DNA from: Oceaniglobus trochenteri
GTDB lineage: Bacteria > Pseudomonadota > Alphaproteobacteria > Rhodobacterales > Rhodobacteraceae
Direction of reading: 5' to 3'
Length of the DNA: 64,000 nucleotides
NCBI RefSeq assembly: GCF_020529025.1
Contig: NZ_JACNMM010000002.1
Coordinates: 124,001-188,000 of the forward strand
A program made the position numbers and the translations under genes. Under the pieces are notes generated by a model. That model was not told the DNA's origin. It saw only the letters and a program-made list of their open reading frames with translations, and did no database searches. The first letter of the stretch is position 1, and every line of letters starts with the position of its first letter. Shown here in pieces: positions 1 through 11,766 of the stretch.

Positions 1-1482
1 GAGATGCTGGCCTTTGCACAAATCGAACATCCGGGCGCAAGAATCCTTTTGAAGACCCACCCGGAGACCGCCCAGGGGTTCAGAATCGGACATTACGGCC
101 CGGGGCACGAAGATGCCCGCACCCAACTTTACGCCGATCCCGTATCGCCCTGGGCGCTGCTGGAGGGGGCGATTGCCATCTATACCGTGACCTCGCAAAT
201 GGGGTTCGAGGCGATCCTGGCAGGCCACCGCCCCCGCGTCTTCGGCCAACCCTTTTATGGCGGCTGGGGGCTGACCCAGGATGAAAACCCCTGCCCCCGC
301 CGCGAACGCCGCCTGACCCGGGCGCAGCTTTTCGCCGCCGCGATGATCCTCTATCCGGTCTGGTACGATCCGTTTTCCGACCGGCTTTGCGAACTGGAAA
401 CCGCTATCGACACGCTTGAGGCCGAGGTGCGCGCCTGGCGCGATGACCACGCGGGCCACGTCGCCAGCGGCATGCGGCTGTGGAAGCGCCGTCCGCTGCA
501 ACGGGTCTTCGGGCGCCAGAAACGCCTGATCTTTCGGGACGACCCGGCCGAGGCGACAGAACTGGCGCAGCAAACCGGGCGCGGCCTTCTGGTCTGGGCC
601 GGGAAAGAGGATGAAGCCCACCAAGGCCGCATCCGACGGGTAGAAGACGGCTTTCTGCGCTCGCGCGGGTTGGGGGCAAACCTGGTGCCGCCGCTGTCGT
701 TGGTGGCCGACGATCTGGGCATCTATTACGACCCCACGCGCCCCTCGCGGCTGGAGCATCTGATCGCCGCCTCTGTCCACCTGACACCGACAGAAATCGA
801 ACATTCTGAACGGCTGATACGCGACATTTGCACGCTTAAACTATCAAAATACAACATTGGCGCAGGTGACTTTCCGCATTTGGAAGCAGGCCACCGCATC
901 CTCGTTCCCGGCCAGGTCGAGGATGACGCCTCAATCCGCAAGGGCTGTGGTGACTGCGCCACCAACCTTGACCTGCTGCGCCGCACGCGCGAGGCCAACC
1001 CCCAAGCGGTGATCCTCTACAAGCCGCACCCGGATGTCGAAACCGGTCTGCGCGCGGGCCGGATCGAACCGGAAACCGCCTTGCTTTACGCCAGCCAGAT
1101 CATCACCGGCACCGATCCCGTCGCGCTGATTTCCGAGGTTCACGAGGTTTGGACCATGACGTCGCTTCTGGGGTTCGAGGCGCTGTTGCGGGATGTGCCT
1201 GTCACCACCCTGGGCGCGCCGTTCTATGCCGGTTGGGGGCTGACGCGCGATCTTGGCCCGGTGCCCGAGCGCCGCACCGCCCGCCCCAGCCTGGCGCAAC
1301 TGGTGCATGCCACGCTGATCGGCTATCCGCGCTACCACGATCCGGTCACCGACATGCCTTGCCCCGCCGAGGTGGTGATGCAGCGCCTTGCCACAGGCAC
1401 CGTTCCGCGACCCGGACCGGCCAATCGGCTGTTGTCGAAGGCACAGGGCCTATTGGCCAGCCGCGCCCATCTGTGGCGCTAG
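1..1482 (+). CDS. kpsC: Capsule Kdo transferase KpsC, 5' end outside the window
   Basis: Cytoplasmic glycosyltransferase of the KpsC family, which builds the poly-Kdo linker joining capsule polysaccharide to its lipid anchor. The frame is open from base 1, so the N-terminus is missing; 492 residues follow the first ATG at 4, against roughly 650-700 in full-length members. Counted from that ATG, two tandem half-domains are visible. Each has a K-x-HP-acidic motif (KTHPE at 17-21, KPHPD at 340-344) and a PFYxGWGLT motif (83-91 and 406-414). This duplicated layout identifies KpsC. Its last 33 bases overlap the 3' end of convergent ribD. No other capsule gene is present; partners would lie before base 1. 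Confidence 0.88.
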   Translation, partial: EMLAFAQIEHPGARILLKTHPETAQGFRIGHYGPGHEDARTQLYADPVSPWALLEGAIAIYTVTSQMGFEAILAGHRPRVFGQPFYGGWGLTQDENPCPRRERRLTRAQLFAAAMILYPVWYDPFSDRLCELETAIDTLEAEVRAWRDDHAGHVASGMRLWKRRPLQRVFGRQKRLIFRDDPAEATELAQQTGRGLLVWAGKEDEAHQGRIRRVEDGFLRSRGLGANLVPPLSLVADDLGIYYDPTRPSRLEHLIAASVHLTPTEIEHSERLIRDICTLKLSKYNIGAGDFPHLEAGHRILVPGQVEDDASIRKGCGDCATNLDLLRRTREANPQAVILYKPHPDVETGLRAGRIEPETALLYASQIITGTDPVALISEVHEVWTMTSLLGFEALLRDVPVTTLGAPFYAGWGLTRDLGPVPERRTARPSLAQLVHATLIGYPRYHDPVTDMPCPAEVVMQRLATGTVPRPGPANRLLSKAQGLLASRAHLWR

Positions 1483-2556
1483 GCGCCATTCGGCCAGCAC
1501 ATTGCCCCCGACATCGCGCAGGCCGTGCAGCCTGAAGCGCGGTCCATCCGCCAGCGCCGCAAGCCCGAGATTGCCCAGCGATGGTCGCCCCTCGGCCCCC
1601 AGGGCCAGCCCCGCGGTGAACCCGATCAGCCGGTCCACCAGCCCCGCCCGCAGCAGGGAGGCCGCAAGCGCGCCCCCACCCTCGCAGAGGATGCGCGTCA
1701 GCCCCGCCTGCGCCAGCGTCTGCAAGGCCAGCGCCGGATCAACCGCGCCGTCGCCCGGAACCTCGAAGGTGCGCGCGCCCAGCCGCTGCCAGGGTGCCGC
1801 ATCGGCGCCCGGCCCATGGAGCAGCCACAGCGGCACCTGCTGCGCCGTGCGCGCCAGCCGTCCATCCAGGGGCAGGTTCAGCCCCGCCGACAGGACCACG
1901 CGCAGGGGCTGCGTTACCGCGCCGTAGCCCCGCACATCAAGGCTGGGGTCGTCGGCGCGGGCAGTGCCGCCGCCGACCATCACCGCGTCATGGGTCATCC
2001 GCATTCCGTGAACCGCGCGGCGGGCCGCAGGGCCGGTGATCCAGCGGGATTCGCCACTGGCGGTGGCAATGCGTCCGTCAAAACTGCTGGCCAGCTTCAA
2101 TGTCACCATGGGGCGCGACCGGGTGATGCGCGACAGGAAGCCGGCCTGATCCTCGCGCGCCTGACCGGCCAGAGTGCCGACATCAACCGCGACACCCGCC
2201 GCCCGCAACAGCGCAAAACCGCGCCCCGCCACGCGCGGATCGGGATCGCCAAGCGCACAGACGACACGGGCGATGCCCGAAGCGATCAGCGCTTCGGCGC
2301 ATGGGGGGGTGTGGCCGTGGTGGGCGCAGGGTTCAAGCGTGACATAGGCCGTCGCACCCCGCGCGCCGCTGCCCGCCTGCGCCAGCGCGACGGTTTCGGC
2401 GTGGGGGCGCCCGCCCGGTTGCGTCCAGCCGCGCCCAAGGACGCGCCCCTCGTTCACGATAACACAGCCGACCGCCGGATTGGGCCAACAGCGCCCCAGC
2501 CCCCTTCGCCCAAGGGTCAGGGCATGGCCCATATGGCGCCGGTCGTCGGTACTCAC
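1450..2556 (-). CDS. ribD: Bifunctional riboflavin deaminase/reductase RibD
   Basis: Cytosolic enzyme for the second and third steps of riboflavin synthesis: deamination of the pyrimidine product of GTP cyclohydrolase II, then NADPH reduction of the ribose side chain. The N-terminal deaminase carries the zinc and proton-shuttle motif HAE (52-54) and the PC-x8-C cysteines (C77, C86). The reductase domain starts near 150 ([13 protein letters not shown]). At 368 residues the length is normal. The start is GTG at 2556, in a 4-base GTGA overlap with the nrdR stop, so translation is probably coupled. nrdR-ribD adjacency is common in bacteria. The 3' end overlaps convergent kpsC by 33 bases. Confidence 0.95.
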   Translation of the reverse strand: MSTDDRRHMGHALTLGRRGLGRCWPNPAVGCVIVNEGRVLGRGWTQPGGRPHAETVALAQAGSGARGATAYVTLEPCAHHGHTPPCAEALIASGIARVVCALGDPDPRVAGRGFALLRAAGVAVDVGTLAGQAREDQAGFLSRITRSRPMVTLKLASSFDGRIATASGESRWITGPAARRAVHGMRMTHDAVMVGGGTARADDPSLDVRGYGAVTQPLRVVLSAGLNLPLDGRLARTAQQVPLWLLHGPGADAAPWQRLGARTFEVPGDGAVDPALALQTLAQAGLTRILCEGGGALAASLLRAGLVDRLIGFTAGLALGAEGRPSLGNLGLAALADGPRFRLHGLRDVGGNVLAEWRLAPQMGAAGQ

Positions 2557-3020
2557 GCCTCGGGGGGGAGGTTCGGGCGCAGTTCGCTGACGAACTTGTC
2601 GAAATCGTCTGCGGCCTGGAAGTTCTTGTAAACGCTGGCAAAGCGGACGTAGGCCACGGTATCGATCCGGGCCAGGCTTTCCATCACGATCTCGCCGATC
2701 ACCTTCGAGGGGATGTCGGTATCGCCCAGGGATTCCAGCCGCCGCACGATGCCCGAGATCATCTGGTCCATCCGCTCAGGTTCGACCGGGCGCTTTTGCA
2801 GGGCGATGCGGATCGAACGCTCCAGCTTGTCGCGGTCGAAATCCTCGCGCCGGCCGTTGGTCTTGATGACCACCAGGTCGCGCAGCTGCACCCGTTCATA
2901 TGTCGTGAACCGACCACCGCACGCAGGGCAGAAGCGCCGCCGCCGGATGGCCACATGATCTTCTGCAGGGCGAGAATCCTTCACCTGCGTATCGACATTT
3001 CCGCAAAACGGACAACGCAT
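2553..3020 (-). CDS. nrdR: Transcriptional repressor NrdR
   Basis: Nucleotide-sensing repressor of ribonucleotide reductase genes. The 155-residue protein has the expected two parts: an N-terminal zinc ribbon with C3, C6, C31 and C34 and the basic stretch RRRRFC, then an ATP-cone domain (about 49-139) that binds ATP or dATP. Length and layout are typical. It heads a two-gene unit with ribD, whose GTG start overlaps this stop. No nrd gene is in the window, so its targets lie elsewhere. Confidence 0.95.
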   Translation of the reverse strand: MRCPFCGNVDTQVKDSRPAEDHVAIRRRRFCPACGGRFTTYERVQLRDLVVIKTNGRREDFDRDKLERSIRIALQKRPVEPERMDQMISGIVRRLESLGDTDIPSKVIGEIVMESLARIDTVAYVRFASVYKNFQAADDFDKFVSELRPNLPPEA

Positions 3021-3125
3021 CTATCTTGTTTCCTTCCCGCCTGTTCCCACCGCGGTTATAGGCCAGCCGCCAAACCTTGGGTAGTGGCGATGATGATCAC
3101 AAGATGTGGGTGTTGCACGCGGGAT

Positions 3126-3539
3126 TCACTGCAGCGCGGCGGCCACCTGCCGGTGATGCGGGGCATCGCGATGTTCGAAAAGGTAAAGCCCCTGCCAGCG
3201 CCCCAGAACCATGCGCCCCTCACGCACCGGAATGGCCAGGCTGACCGGCATCATGGCCGCCTTGATATGGGCGGGCATGTCGTCGGGGCCCTCGTAGGTA
3301 TGGGTAAGATATCCCATCCTCGGGTCCGAGGTGGGCGGCACGAGGCGGCTGAAAAAGGCATGCAGATCGGTCTGCACCTCGGGGTCGGCGTTTTCCTGGA
3401 TCAACAGCGAACAGGAGGTGGGGCGCACGAAAAGCGTCAGCACACCGTCGCCCGCGACCCATTGCGCCACATCGCGGGTGAATTCGTAAAGCCCCTGCCC
3501 CCGCGTCGCGATCTCGAAGGTGGTGTGGCGTGTCGTCAT
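3126..3539 (-). CDS. YjbQ/UPF0047 family protein
   Basis: Small soluble enzyme-like protein of the YjbQ (UPF0047) family; members have been reported to show weak thiamine-phosphate synthase activity, but the physiological role is uncertain. The 137 residues carry the family's SCSLLIQENAD segment and a C-terminal GRWQGLYLFEHRD segment that supplies conserved histidine and glutamate residues. I chose the ATG at 3539 over an upstream in-frame codon because it forms an ATGA overlap with the upstream secreted-protein gene. The two are therefore probably co-transcribed, though no functional link is evident. Confidence 0.85.
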   Translation of the reverse strand: MTTRHTTFEIATRGQGLYEFTRDVAQWVAGDGVLTLFVRPTSCSLLIQENADPEVQTDLHAFFSRLVPPTSDPRMGYLTHTYEGPDDMPAHIKAAMMPVSLAIPVREGRMVLGRWQGLYLFEHRDAPHHRQVAAALQ

Positions 3540-3922
3540 TCGTTCAGGAACAGTTCCCTGTCGCACAGGCTGCGGGCGTGGGCGATCGAGATGCCACCGC
3601 CACCCTTGGCCCCGACGACGGCCAGCCCGGTCTTGCGGGCCGATTGATCGGGCGACAGCGAAAACACGATGCCCTCCCCCGACCGGCGCGGCGGCTCGGA
3701 CACGCGATAAAGCGTTGCCGTGGGGGATTGGTTCAAAACCCTCTCGGCATATTCACCGGCGGCGCACCAGAAGGCCCTTGCGCCCGACTGGCCGCGATAG
3801 GGCACTTCGATGGCCTGTCCATCGCCGCTTACCACAAGACCGTTGCTGGCCTGAAAGGCCACGGCCGGGGCGGCAAGGGCGCCCGAGACCAGGGCAAGGA
3901 AGACAAGAGCGGATCGACGCAT
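3536..3922 (-). CDS. Small secreted protein of unknown function
   Basis: A 128-residue protein with a clear N-terminal signal peptide (basic MRR, a hydrophobic core, and an AxA-type site near residue 20-22), so it is probably periplasmic. The mature part has two cysteines, in FWCAAGEYAE and SLCDRELF, that could form a disulfide. I do not recognise the family by name. Its stop overlaps the start of the YjbQ-family gene by 4 bases, so the two form a translationally coupled pair. Confidence 0.75.
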   Translation of the reverse strand: MRRSALVFLALVSGALAAPAVAFQASNGLVVSGDGQAIEVPYRGQSGARAFWCAAGEYAERVLNQSPTATLYRVSEPPRRSGEGIVFSLSPDQSARKTGLAVVGAKGGGGISIAHARSLCDRELFLNE

Positions 3923-4007
3923 GGCATTTCCTTTCGCTTTCCCGGTGAGATGGGGCCGGCACGCGCAGGATCAAGCCCGCGCGCCGAAACGTGACCGCGC
4001 CACGGGA

Positions 4008-4280
4008 TCAGTCGAACAGCCGCTCGCCCTGTTCGTCGATCATCTGGCGCGCCTTGGCGGCCGAGGCTTCGGCAGCCACATCCGCGCTTTCCAGCGTGTC
4101 GGCCCGGATCAGGCGGTGGCTTTTCAGCTCGCCGCCGATCTGCTTTTCGATCCTTGCGCTGACCCGCCAACGCGATCCCTCGTTGATCGGTTCGGGATAG
4201 ATGGTGAAACCCTCGTGGGTTTCCGGCGGGTTCTTCGCGGGGCTCTCCTTGCCGCCGAACAGGCGTGACCACAGGGACAT
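4008..4280 (-). CDS. HlyU family protein
   Basis: A 90-residue cytosolic protein matching the HlyU family, named after a Vibrio haemolysin activator. The family features are the N-terminal SLWSRLFGGK, the central segment around GFTIYPEPI, the motif SHRLIRADT, and the C-terminal KARQMIDEQGERLF. It starts 22 bases downstream of the rpoD stop with a strong Shine-Dalgarno sequence (GAGGAGGG), so it can be read from the rpoD transcript as well as on its own. The role in alphaproteobacteria is not established, and the Vibrio function should not be transferred without evidence. Confidence 0.85.
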   Translation of the reverse strand: MSLWSRLFGGKESPAKNPPETHEGFTIYPEPINEGSRWRVSARIEKQIGGELKSHRLIRADTLESADVAAEASAAKARQMIDEQGERLFD

Positions 4281-4302
4281 GGCGCCCTCCTCTTGATCCG
4301 GG

Positions 4303-6306
<2,004 letters not shown>

Positions 6307-6428
6307 CCGGCACTCCTTCCACGGCGAAAACGATTCGCGGGTGGGGCGAATCATCCATTGCGAATCAATGATTCGCAACCCCTGCTTAACCTGTACTGTT
6401 TACCGTTCTCTCACCGAGAGTCACGGTC

Positions 6429-8363
6429 TTACCCTGATGTATTGCCCTTGTTGATCTGCGCCAGCAGCGAATCAAGGCGCAAACGTTCATCGCGGCTGAT
6501 TCGTGCGCCGTTGGCACCGATCTCGAACTCGGTCCTGTCCTCGTTCTGGGCGCGCTCGGCGCGGTTGCGCGCCTCGGCGGCCTGGCCCAGGCGCCAGGTG
6601 GTGCCCTCGTCTCCCATGGCCTCGGCGTCGCGCACCGCCTCCTCGATCTCGCGGCGTGCGCCCCGGCGGGCATGCAGCTTGCTCATCTCCTCGGCCACGC
6701 AAAGCGCGGCAACCTCATCGTCGCCCGGACTGCGCACAGCCGGGCAGAGCGTCACATGGCGCGGCTGGAACAGCTTTTCAAGGGGCCCAGGGCCCAGGCT
6801 GCCTTCCAGCGTGGCGCGCAGGTCCTCCGCCTCCATGTGGCGCAGAAGGGCATCTGCGATGCGTGTATGGTCGGAATCGAGGAATTCCAACCGCTCCAGC
6901 GCATCCTCGAACTGCGGAATGATCGCCGGATGGGTCAGCAGCACCGCCAGGATCACCGCCTCGCGCAGGATCTCGTCCATGGTCGAATTGCCCTGCGCCA
7001 GCAACGAGGCCCGCGTCGTGGGCGCGGCGGCCTCGGGGGTACCCTTGGGCTGCCAGACCCGCCCGCCGGCGGGCTTGCGGGTGTTGAACAGCGCCCAGCG
7101 TTTTTCCTTGATCGCAAGGCCATAGTGGCTGCGGATGAAGGGATCGGCGATCTTGCCGATGGCCGCGCGCAGCGACTTGTCCAGCGCGGCGCGCCGTTCC
7201 GGGCTGTCGAAGGTGCCGCCTTCGGTTTCGCGCTGCCACAGAAGGTCGACCATCGGCTGCGCCCGCGCCAGAAGCTTCTGCATCGCCCCCGCACCCTGGG
7301 ATTTCAGCAGGTCGTCAGGGTCCAGCCCCTCGGGCATAAGGCAAAACCGCAGCCCCTTGCCCGCCTCAAGCAGCGGCAGCGCCACGTCGATCACCCGCAT
7401 CGCGGCCCGCAGACCGGCGGTATCGCCGTCCAGTGCGATCACCGGTTCATCGGCGATCCGCCACATCAGGCGCAGCTGATCTTCGGTCACGGCGGTGCCA
7501 AGGGGGGCGATTGCGGCGGGAAAGCCGGCCTCGGACAGGGCGATCACGTCCATGTACCCCTCGGCCACGATCAGCGTGCCGCCCTTGCCGGCGGCCTCGC
7601 GGGCGGGGGCGAAGTTGAACAGGCTGCGCCCCTTGTCGAACAGCGGCGTTTCCGGCGAATTCAGGTACTTGGCCTTGTCCTCGGGGTCCATCGCGCGGCC
7701 ACCGAAGGCAATCGCCCGCCCCTGGGCATCGCGTATGGGAAACATGATCCGGTTGCGGAAGGTGTCATAGGGCTTCTTGCCCTGGCGCGACGGTTTGGCC
7801 AGCCCGCATTCAAGGATGAGTTCCTCGGAAATGCCCTTGGCGGTCAGCGCATCCCACAGCGATTGCCAGCCTGCGGGCGCAAAGCCGATCTGCCAGCGTT
7901 CCTGCGCACCGGCATCAAGGCCCCGCCCGGCCAGGTAATCGCGCGCCTCGCCCCCCTGCCCCGTCTTCAGTTGCAGGCGATAGAATTGAACCGCGGCCTC
8001 CATGACCTCGACAAGCTGGGTGCGCTTGTCGGCCTTCTGCTGGGCCTGCGGATCGCGGGCGGGGATCGGCATTCCGGCCTCGCGCGCCAGGATCTCCACC
8101 GCCTCCATGAAGCCGACATTCTCGGTTTCCTTGACGAAGGAAATCGCGTCCCCCTTGGCGTGGCAACCAAAGCAGTAGTAAAATCCCTTGCGGTCATCCA
8201 CATGAAAAGACGCGCTTTTTTCCTGATGGAAGGGGCACGGCGCCCACATGTCGCCCTTGCCCTGGTTCGACTTGCGCGAATCCCACATCACCTTGCGCCC
8301 CACCACCTGAGACAGGGAGGTGCGCGTTCTGAGTTCGTCGAGGAATCCGGGGGGCAGGCTCAT
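6429..8363 (-). CDS. dnaG: DNA primase DnaG
   Basis: Primase that lays down RNA primers at the replication fork, working with the replicative helicase. The 644 residues give the standard order: a CHC2 zinc-binding domain (C43, H46, C64, C67), an RNA polymerase core, and a TOPRIM fold with the EGYMDV motif near residue 265, followed by a C-terminal helicase-binding region. It precedes rpoD by about 120 bases on the same strand, consistent with a dnaG-rpoD transcript. The 205 bases upstream hold a GC-rich near-palindrome but no obvious promoter. Confidence 0.98.
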   Translation of the reverse strand: MSLPPGFLDELRTRTSLSQVVGRKVMWDSRKSNQGKGDMWAPCPFHQEKSASFHVDDRKGFYYCFGCHAKGDAISFVKETENVGFMEAVEILAREAGMPIPARDPQAQQKADKRTQLVEVMEAAVQFYRLQLKTGQGGEARDYLAGRGLDAGAQERWQIGFAPAGWQSLWDALTAKGISEELILECGLAKPSRQGKKPYDTFRNRIMFPIRDAQGRAIAFGGRAMDPEDKAKYLNSPETPLFDKGRSLFNFAPAREAAGKGGTLIVAEGYMDVIALSEAGFPAAIAPLGTAVTEDQLRLMWRIADEPVIALDGDTAGLRAAMRVIDVALPLLEAGKGLRFCLMPEGLDPDDLLKSQGAGAMQKLLARAQPMVDLLWQRETEGGTFDSPERRAALDKSLRAAIGKIADPFIRSHYGLAIKEKRWALFNTRKPAGGRVWQPKGTPEAAAPTTRASLLAQGNSTMDEILREAVILAVLLTHPAIIPQFEDALERLEFLDSDHTRIADALLRHMEAEDLRATLEGSLGPGPLEKLFQPRHVTLCPAVRSPGDDEVAALCVAEEMSKLHARRGARREIEEAVRDAEAMGDEGTTWRLGQAAEARNRAERAQNEDRTEFEIGANGARISRDERLRLDSLLAQINKGNTSG

Positions 8364-8568
8364 GGGGGTGATATTGGTGCAAACAGGGGCAGTGTCGAGT
8401 CTCGATTGCCCGATTACCCGGGCCTGCGCCCGGGATGCACGGGCGATCGGCCTTTCGGCAGCGGGTTTAAGGGTTTCTTAGCAGACCGGGCGCATCATCC
8501 GTCGGAACTGTCCGAACCTTGCGTGTCGATTGGGGAAGTGCCGCTTGATTGCATTGATGCTCTGCCTG

Positions 8569-10266
8569 TCACGAATGTTCTTCCGCCGCCGTCGCCGCCA
8601 GCGCGCGGTTATAGGCGCGCAGGGCATCGACGTGGAACAGGGCGCCCAGAATCTCGGGCGCCTCGCCCGACGCGCCCGTTCTGACCACCGGCAGGAAGGG
8701 GCGCCCGGTTTCCTCGAACATCGGCAGGGCGGTTTTCAGGGTGGCGTTGCCTTCCACCATGTGCCCCGCCTCGATCGCTTCCCAGATGCCGTCGTCTGGT
8801 GCGGCGCGGGCATCGTCCGGCTTGCGCATCACGTTGGCCACCCGGAACATTCCCAGAAGATAGGCCTGCGGGCCCTTGGACAGGGCGATGTTGCGCTGCT
8901 CCAACTGGGTCAGGAAATACGACCTGTCCACAAGGCGCGAGGCGATGGCGGTGGAAAGCGACACCGCCGCCATCACCGCAAGCCCGGTCTGCCAGTCGCC
9001 CGTCAGTTCGAAAACGATCAGCGTGGTAGAAATGGGCGCGCCCAGAACGGCAGCGGCCACCGCCCCCATCCCCGCCAGCGCATAAAGCGTTTCCGACCCG
9101 CTGACATCGGGAAAGACCGAGGTGGCGATCATCCCGAAGGCCAGCCCCGTCAGCGCCCCCACCATCAGCGACGGCGAAAAGATCCCGCCCCCCATGCGCC
9201 CGCCCATGGTGATGGCCACCGCCACCGTCTTGATCACCGTGAAGACGATCGCCTGCCACAGCAGCAACTGACCGGTCAGCGCAAGCGAGGTGGTTTCGTA
9301 TCCGACACCGATGATATGGGGAAACACGATGGCCAGCAGCCCCAGCAGCGCGCCCGCCAGCATCGGCCTGAGCGCGCGATGCAGCCCCATGGCCGCCTGG
9401 AGCCTGTCGCCCACGGCCTCGGCCCAGAAATTCACCCGCATGAAAACCACGGCCACCAGCCCGCAAACCAGCCCCAGGATCAGGAAGGCCGGCAGTTCGA
9501 CATAAAAGGCCAGGATGCCGTCGTTGCCCAAGGCAAATTCGGTCACATCACCAAAGGCCAGCCGGTTGATCACCGTGCCCGCCGCCGAGGCGATAAAGAT
9601 GGGGGCGATGGCGTGAACGGCAAAGTGGCGCAACACCACCTCAAGCGCGAAAAGCGCACCGGCGATGGGCGCGTTGAAGCTGGCCGATACCGCCGCCGCA
9701 ACGGCACAGCCCAGCAGATCGCGCCCGGTGATCCCGTCAGCCTTGATCAGGTTGCTGGTCCAGGCCGAAATGACGGCGGCCAGGTGAACCACCGGCCCTT
9801 CCCGCCCCGAGGACCCGCCCGTCGACAGCGTGATCAACGATGCCAGCGCGCTGGCCAGCCCGGCGCGTTTCTCGACCCGCCCGTCGCGCAGGGCCGCGCC
9901 CTCGATCACGTCGGCCACCGCCCGCACCCGGGCATCTGGGGTGAAGCGGTGCAGGATCAGCCCCACCACAAGGCCCCCCAGGATCGGGATGATGAGAATC
10001 CAGTACCACTCCAGCGTGCGGGCGAAGCTGTGAAGCCGGGTGATGTCGTCGGTGCCGTAAACCGCGGATTGCAGCGCCGTGATCGCCTTGCGAAACCCCA
10101 GTGCCGCCAGCCCCGAGGCCACGCCGACCGCCAGGGCGATGAACCAGAACTGCACCTGCCCCGGCCCGCGATGGCGCAACAGCTCCCAGCCGCGCGACCA
10201 GGTCGTCACGGCCGCGCGCAGCTGGCCGATCCGCGGCGATGTCGTCGTTTCCGCCGGGCGCTCCAT
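8569..10266 (-). CDS. ClC family chloride transporter/channel with C-terminal CBS-like region
   Basis: Inner-membrane ClC protein of about 565 residues with ten or more hydrophobic segments. The gating-glutamate motif GREGP is present, as is the pore region GGGIFSPSL. By eye the position of the intracellular proton glutamate (E203 of the E. coli exchanger) is occupied by valine in LFALEVVLRHF. The usual GSGIP selectivity segment is also not recognisable; the matching stretch reads VRAVADVIEG. About 90 C-terminal residues resemble a regulatory CBS module. ATG 10266 is preferred to the in-frame GTG at 10284 because the latter's purine stretch lies too close to it. The protein could be a channel or an exchanger. 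Confidence 0.9.
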   Translation of the reverse strand: MERPAETTTSPRIGQLRAAVTTWSRGWELLRHRGPGQVQFWFIALAVGVASGLAALGFRKAITALQSAVYGTDDITRLHSFARTLEWYWILIIPILGGLVVGLILHRFTPDARVRAVADVIEGAALRDGRVEKRAGLASALASLITLSTGGSSGREGPVVHLAAVISAWTSNLIKADGITGRDLLGCAVAAAVSASFNAPIAGALFALEVVLRHFAVHAIAPIFIASAAGTVINRLAFGDVTEFALGNDGILAFYVELPAFLILGLVCGLVAVVFMRVNFWAEAVGDRLQAAMGLHRALRPMLAGALLGLLAIVFPHIIGVGYETTSLALTGQLLLWQAIVFTVIKTVAVAITMGGRMGGGIFSPSLMVGALTGLAFGMIATSVFPDVSGSETLYALAGMGAVAAAVLGAPISTTLIVFELTGDWQTGLAVMAAVSLSTAIASRLVDRSYFLTQLEQRNIALSKGPQAYLLGMFRVANVMRKPDDARAAPDDGIWEAIEAGHMVEGNATLKTALPMFEETGRPFLPVVRTGASGEAPEILGALFHVDALRAYNRALAATAAEEHS

Positions 10267-10524
10267 GCCCCACCCCGATTCCACTGTCCTGCGGGTTTTT
10301 CCCCTGCCCCGGCAACCCGCACCCGCAGCGCGAGGGCCGACGATGACGCTTCTGGCCGCACATTTGGGCCCGAAGCCCTTGTTAGGCGATCGGCCCGATG
10401 GCGGCCAGCCCGTTTTCGCGCCCTGCCCTGCGATGAAAACGGGTCAGCAAGCCAATCCGGCAGCCATCACAAGGTTGCGCGGCGGCCAACTCTGCGATAC
10501 CGGATCGGCCTTTTGGGGCAGGTC

Positions 10525-11760
10525 ATGCACACATTGGGAATTGATTTCGGCACCTCGAATTCGGCCTGCGGCGTCCTTGTCAACGGACGCCCCCACCTGA
10601 TCGAGATCGAGCCGGGCGCAAGAACGCTGCCCACCTCGGTGTTCTTCGACTACGACAGCCGACGCACCCTTTTCGGAACGGCCGCCAACCGGGCGCTGAT
10701 CGACGGTGCCGAAGGGCGGTTCATGCGCGCGCTGAAAAGCGTTCTGGGCACCTCTCTCATGCGCGAACGCCGCCAGATCCTGAACGAAAGACTGGATTTC
10801 ATCGACATCATCGCGCGCTTTCTGGCCCAACTGAAAGCCCGGGCCGAGGCCGCCTGCCATGTCGAATTCTCAAGGGCGCTTTCGGGGCGGCCGGTACATT
10901 TCCACTCGGACAACCCCAGCCGCGACGCCCGCGCCGAGGCCGATCTGCGCGAATGCTATGCCCGCGCGGGGTTCGACGCGGTGACGTTCCTTTACGAACC
11001 CGAAGCCGCCGCGCTTGCGACCGGGGCAACCGACGATGGTATCGGGCTGATCGTGGACATCGGCGGCGGCACCTCGGATTTCACACTGTTTCGGGCGCAG
11101 GGTGACGGGATCGAGGTTTTGGCAAGCAATGGCGTGCGTATCGGCGGCACCAACTTCGACCGCGCGCTGAGCCTTGATCACGTGATGCCGCTGCTGGGCC
11201 ATAACGCCTTGATCCGCAATACCTTTGGCGACGGGGCGCTGCCCGCCCCCAACGCCCTTTTCCTGGATCTGGCCAGTTGGGAGAAGATACCCTTTCTTTA
11301 CACCGCTCAGACCCTGCGCGATGTGCAGGCCATGGCGCGCATGGCAGTTGAACCGCGCCCCTTTGAACGGCTTGCCGCGGTTCTGGAACTGGAAACCGGC
11401 CACGACATCGCCTTCGCCGTTGAAGGCGGCAAGATCGCGGCCAACACCGGCCAGGGGCGTATCAATCTTGCGGTGGTGGAACCCGGGCTTTCGGTGCCGC
11501 TGACGGCGGGCGATCTGGACCGCTCCCTTGGCGCCTTGGCCGATGGTATCCGCGGCTGCGCACAGGCCACCTGCGCCATGGCCAACCTGCCGCCGTCCAG
11601 CGTCGATCATGTCGTCTTCGTCGGTGGCTCCAGCCTGATGGAGGTGGTGGTTGCCGCCATGGCCGATCTTTTTCCCAAGGCCCGGCACAACCGCACCGAT
11701 CCGCTGACCGGTGTCGTTGACGGGCTTGCCATCGCTTCGGGGCGCATGGCCGCCGCCTGA
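10525..11760 (+). CDS. Hsp70 family ATPase, YegD-like
   Basis: A 411-residue member of the Hsp70/actin-fold superfamily. It has the phosphate-1 motif (IDFGTSNSACGV at the N-terminus), phosphate-2 (IVDIGGGTSDFT) and the adenosine motif (VVFVGGSS), but no DnaK-type substrate-binding domain or lid. This is the YegD layout, whose client is unknown. The frame is open far upstream; I chose ATG 10525 because the ATPase fold begins there and a purine-rich stretch (GGGGCAGG) precedes it. It ends 6 bases from the convergent nnrS stop. Confidence 0.88.
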   Translation: MHTLGIDFGTSNSACGVLVNGRPHLIEIEPGARTLPTSVFFDYDSRRTLFGTAANRALIDGAEGRFMRALKSVLGTSLMRERRQILNERLDFIDIIARFLAQLKARAEAACHVEFSRALSGRPVHFHSDNPSRDARAEADLRECYARAGFDAVTFLYEPEAAALATGATDDGIGLIVDIGGGTSDFTLFRAQGDGIEVLASNGVRIGGTNFDRALSLDHVMPLLGHNALIRNTFGDGALPAPNALFLDLASWEKIPFLYTAQTLRDVQAMARMAVEPRPFERLAAVLELETGHDIAFAVEGGKIAANTGQGRINLAVVEPGLSVPLTAGDLDRSLGALADGIRGCAQATCAMANLPPSSVDHVVFVGGSSLMEVVVAAMADLFPKARHNRTDPLTGVVDGLAIASGRMAAA

Positions 11761-11766
11761 CGCCGC

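Noticed and set aside
8404-8452. GC-rich near-palindrome upstream of dnaG (CCCGGGCCTGCGCCCGGG within a larger imperfect repeat)
   Set aside because: There is no T-run on either strand and no clear operator symmetry. I cannot separate it from chance in such GC-rich sequence.
8530-10524. A 5' extension of the Hsp70-like gene frame by 665 codons
   Set aside because: It runs antisense to the ClC gene. The ATPase fold starts exactly at ATG 10525, which has its own ribosome site.
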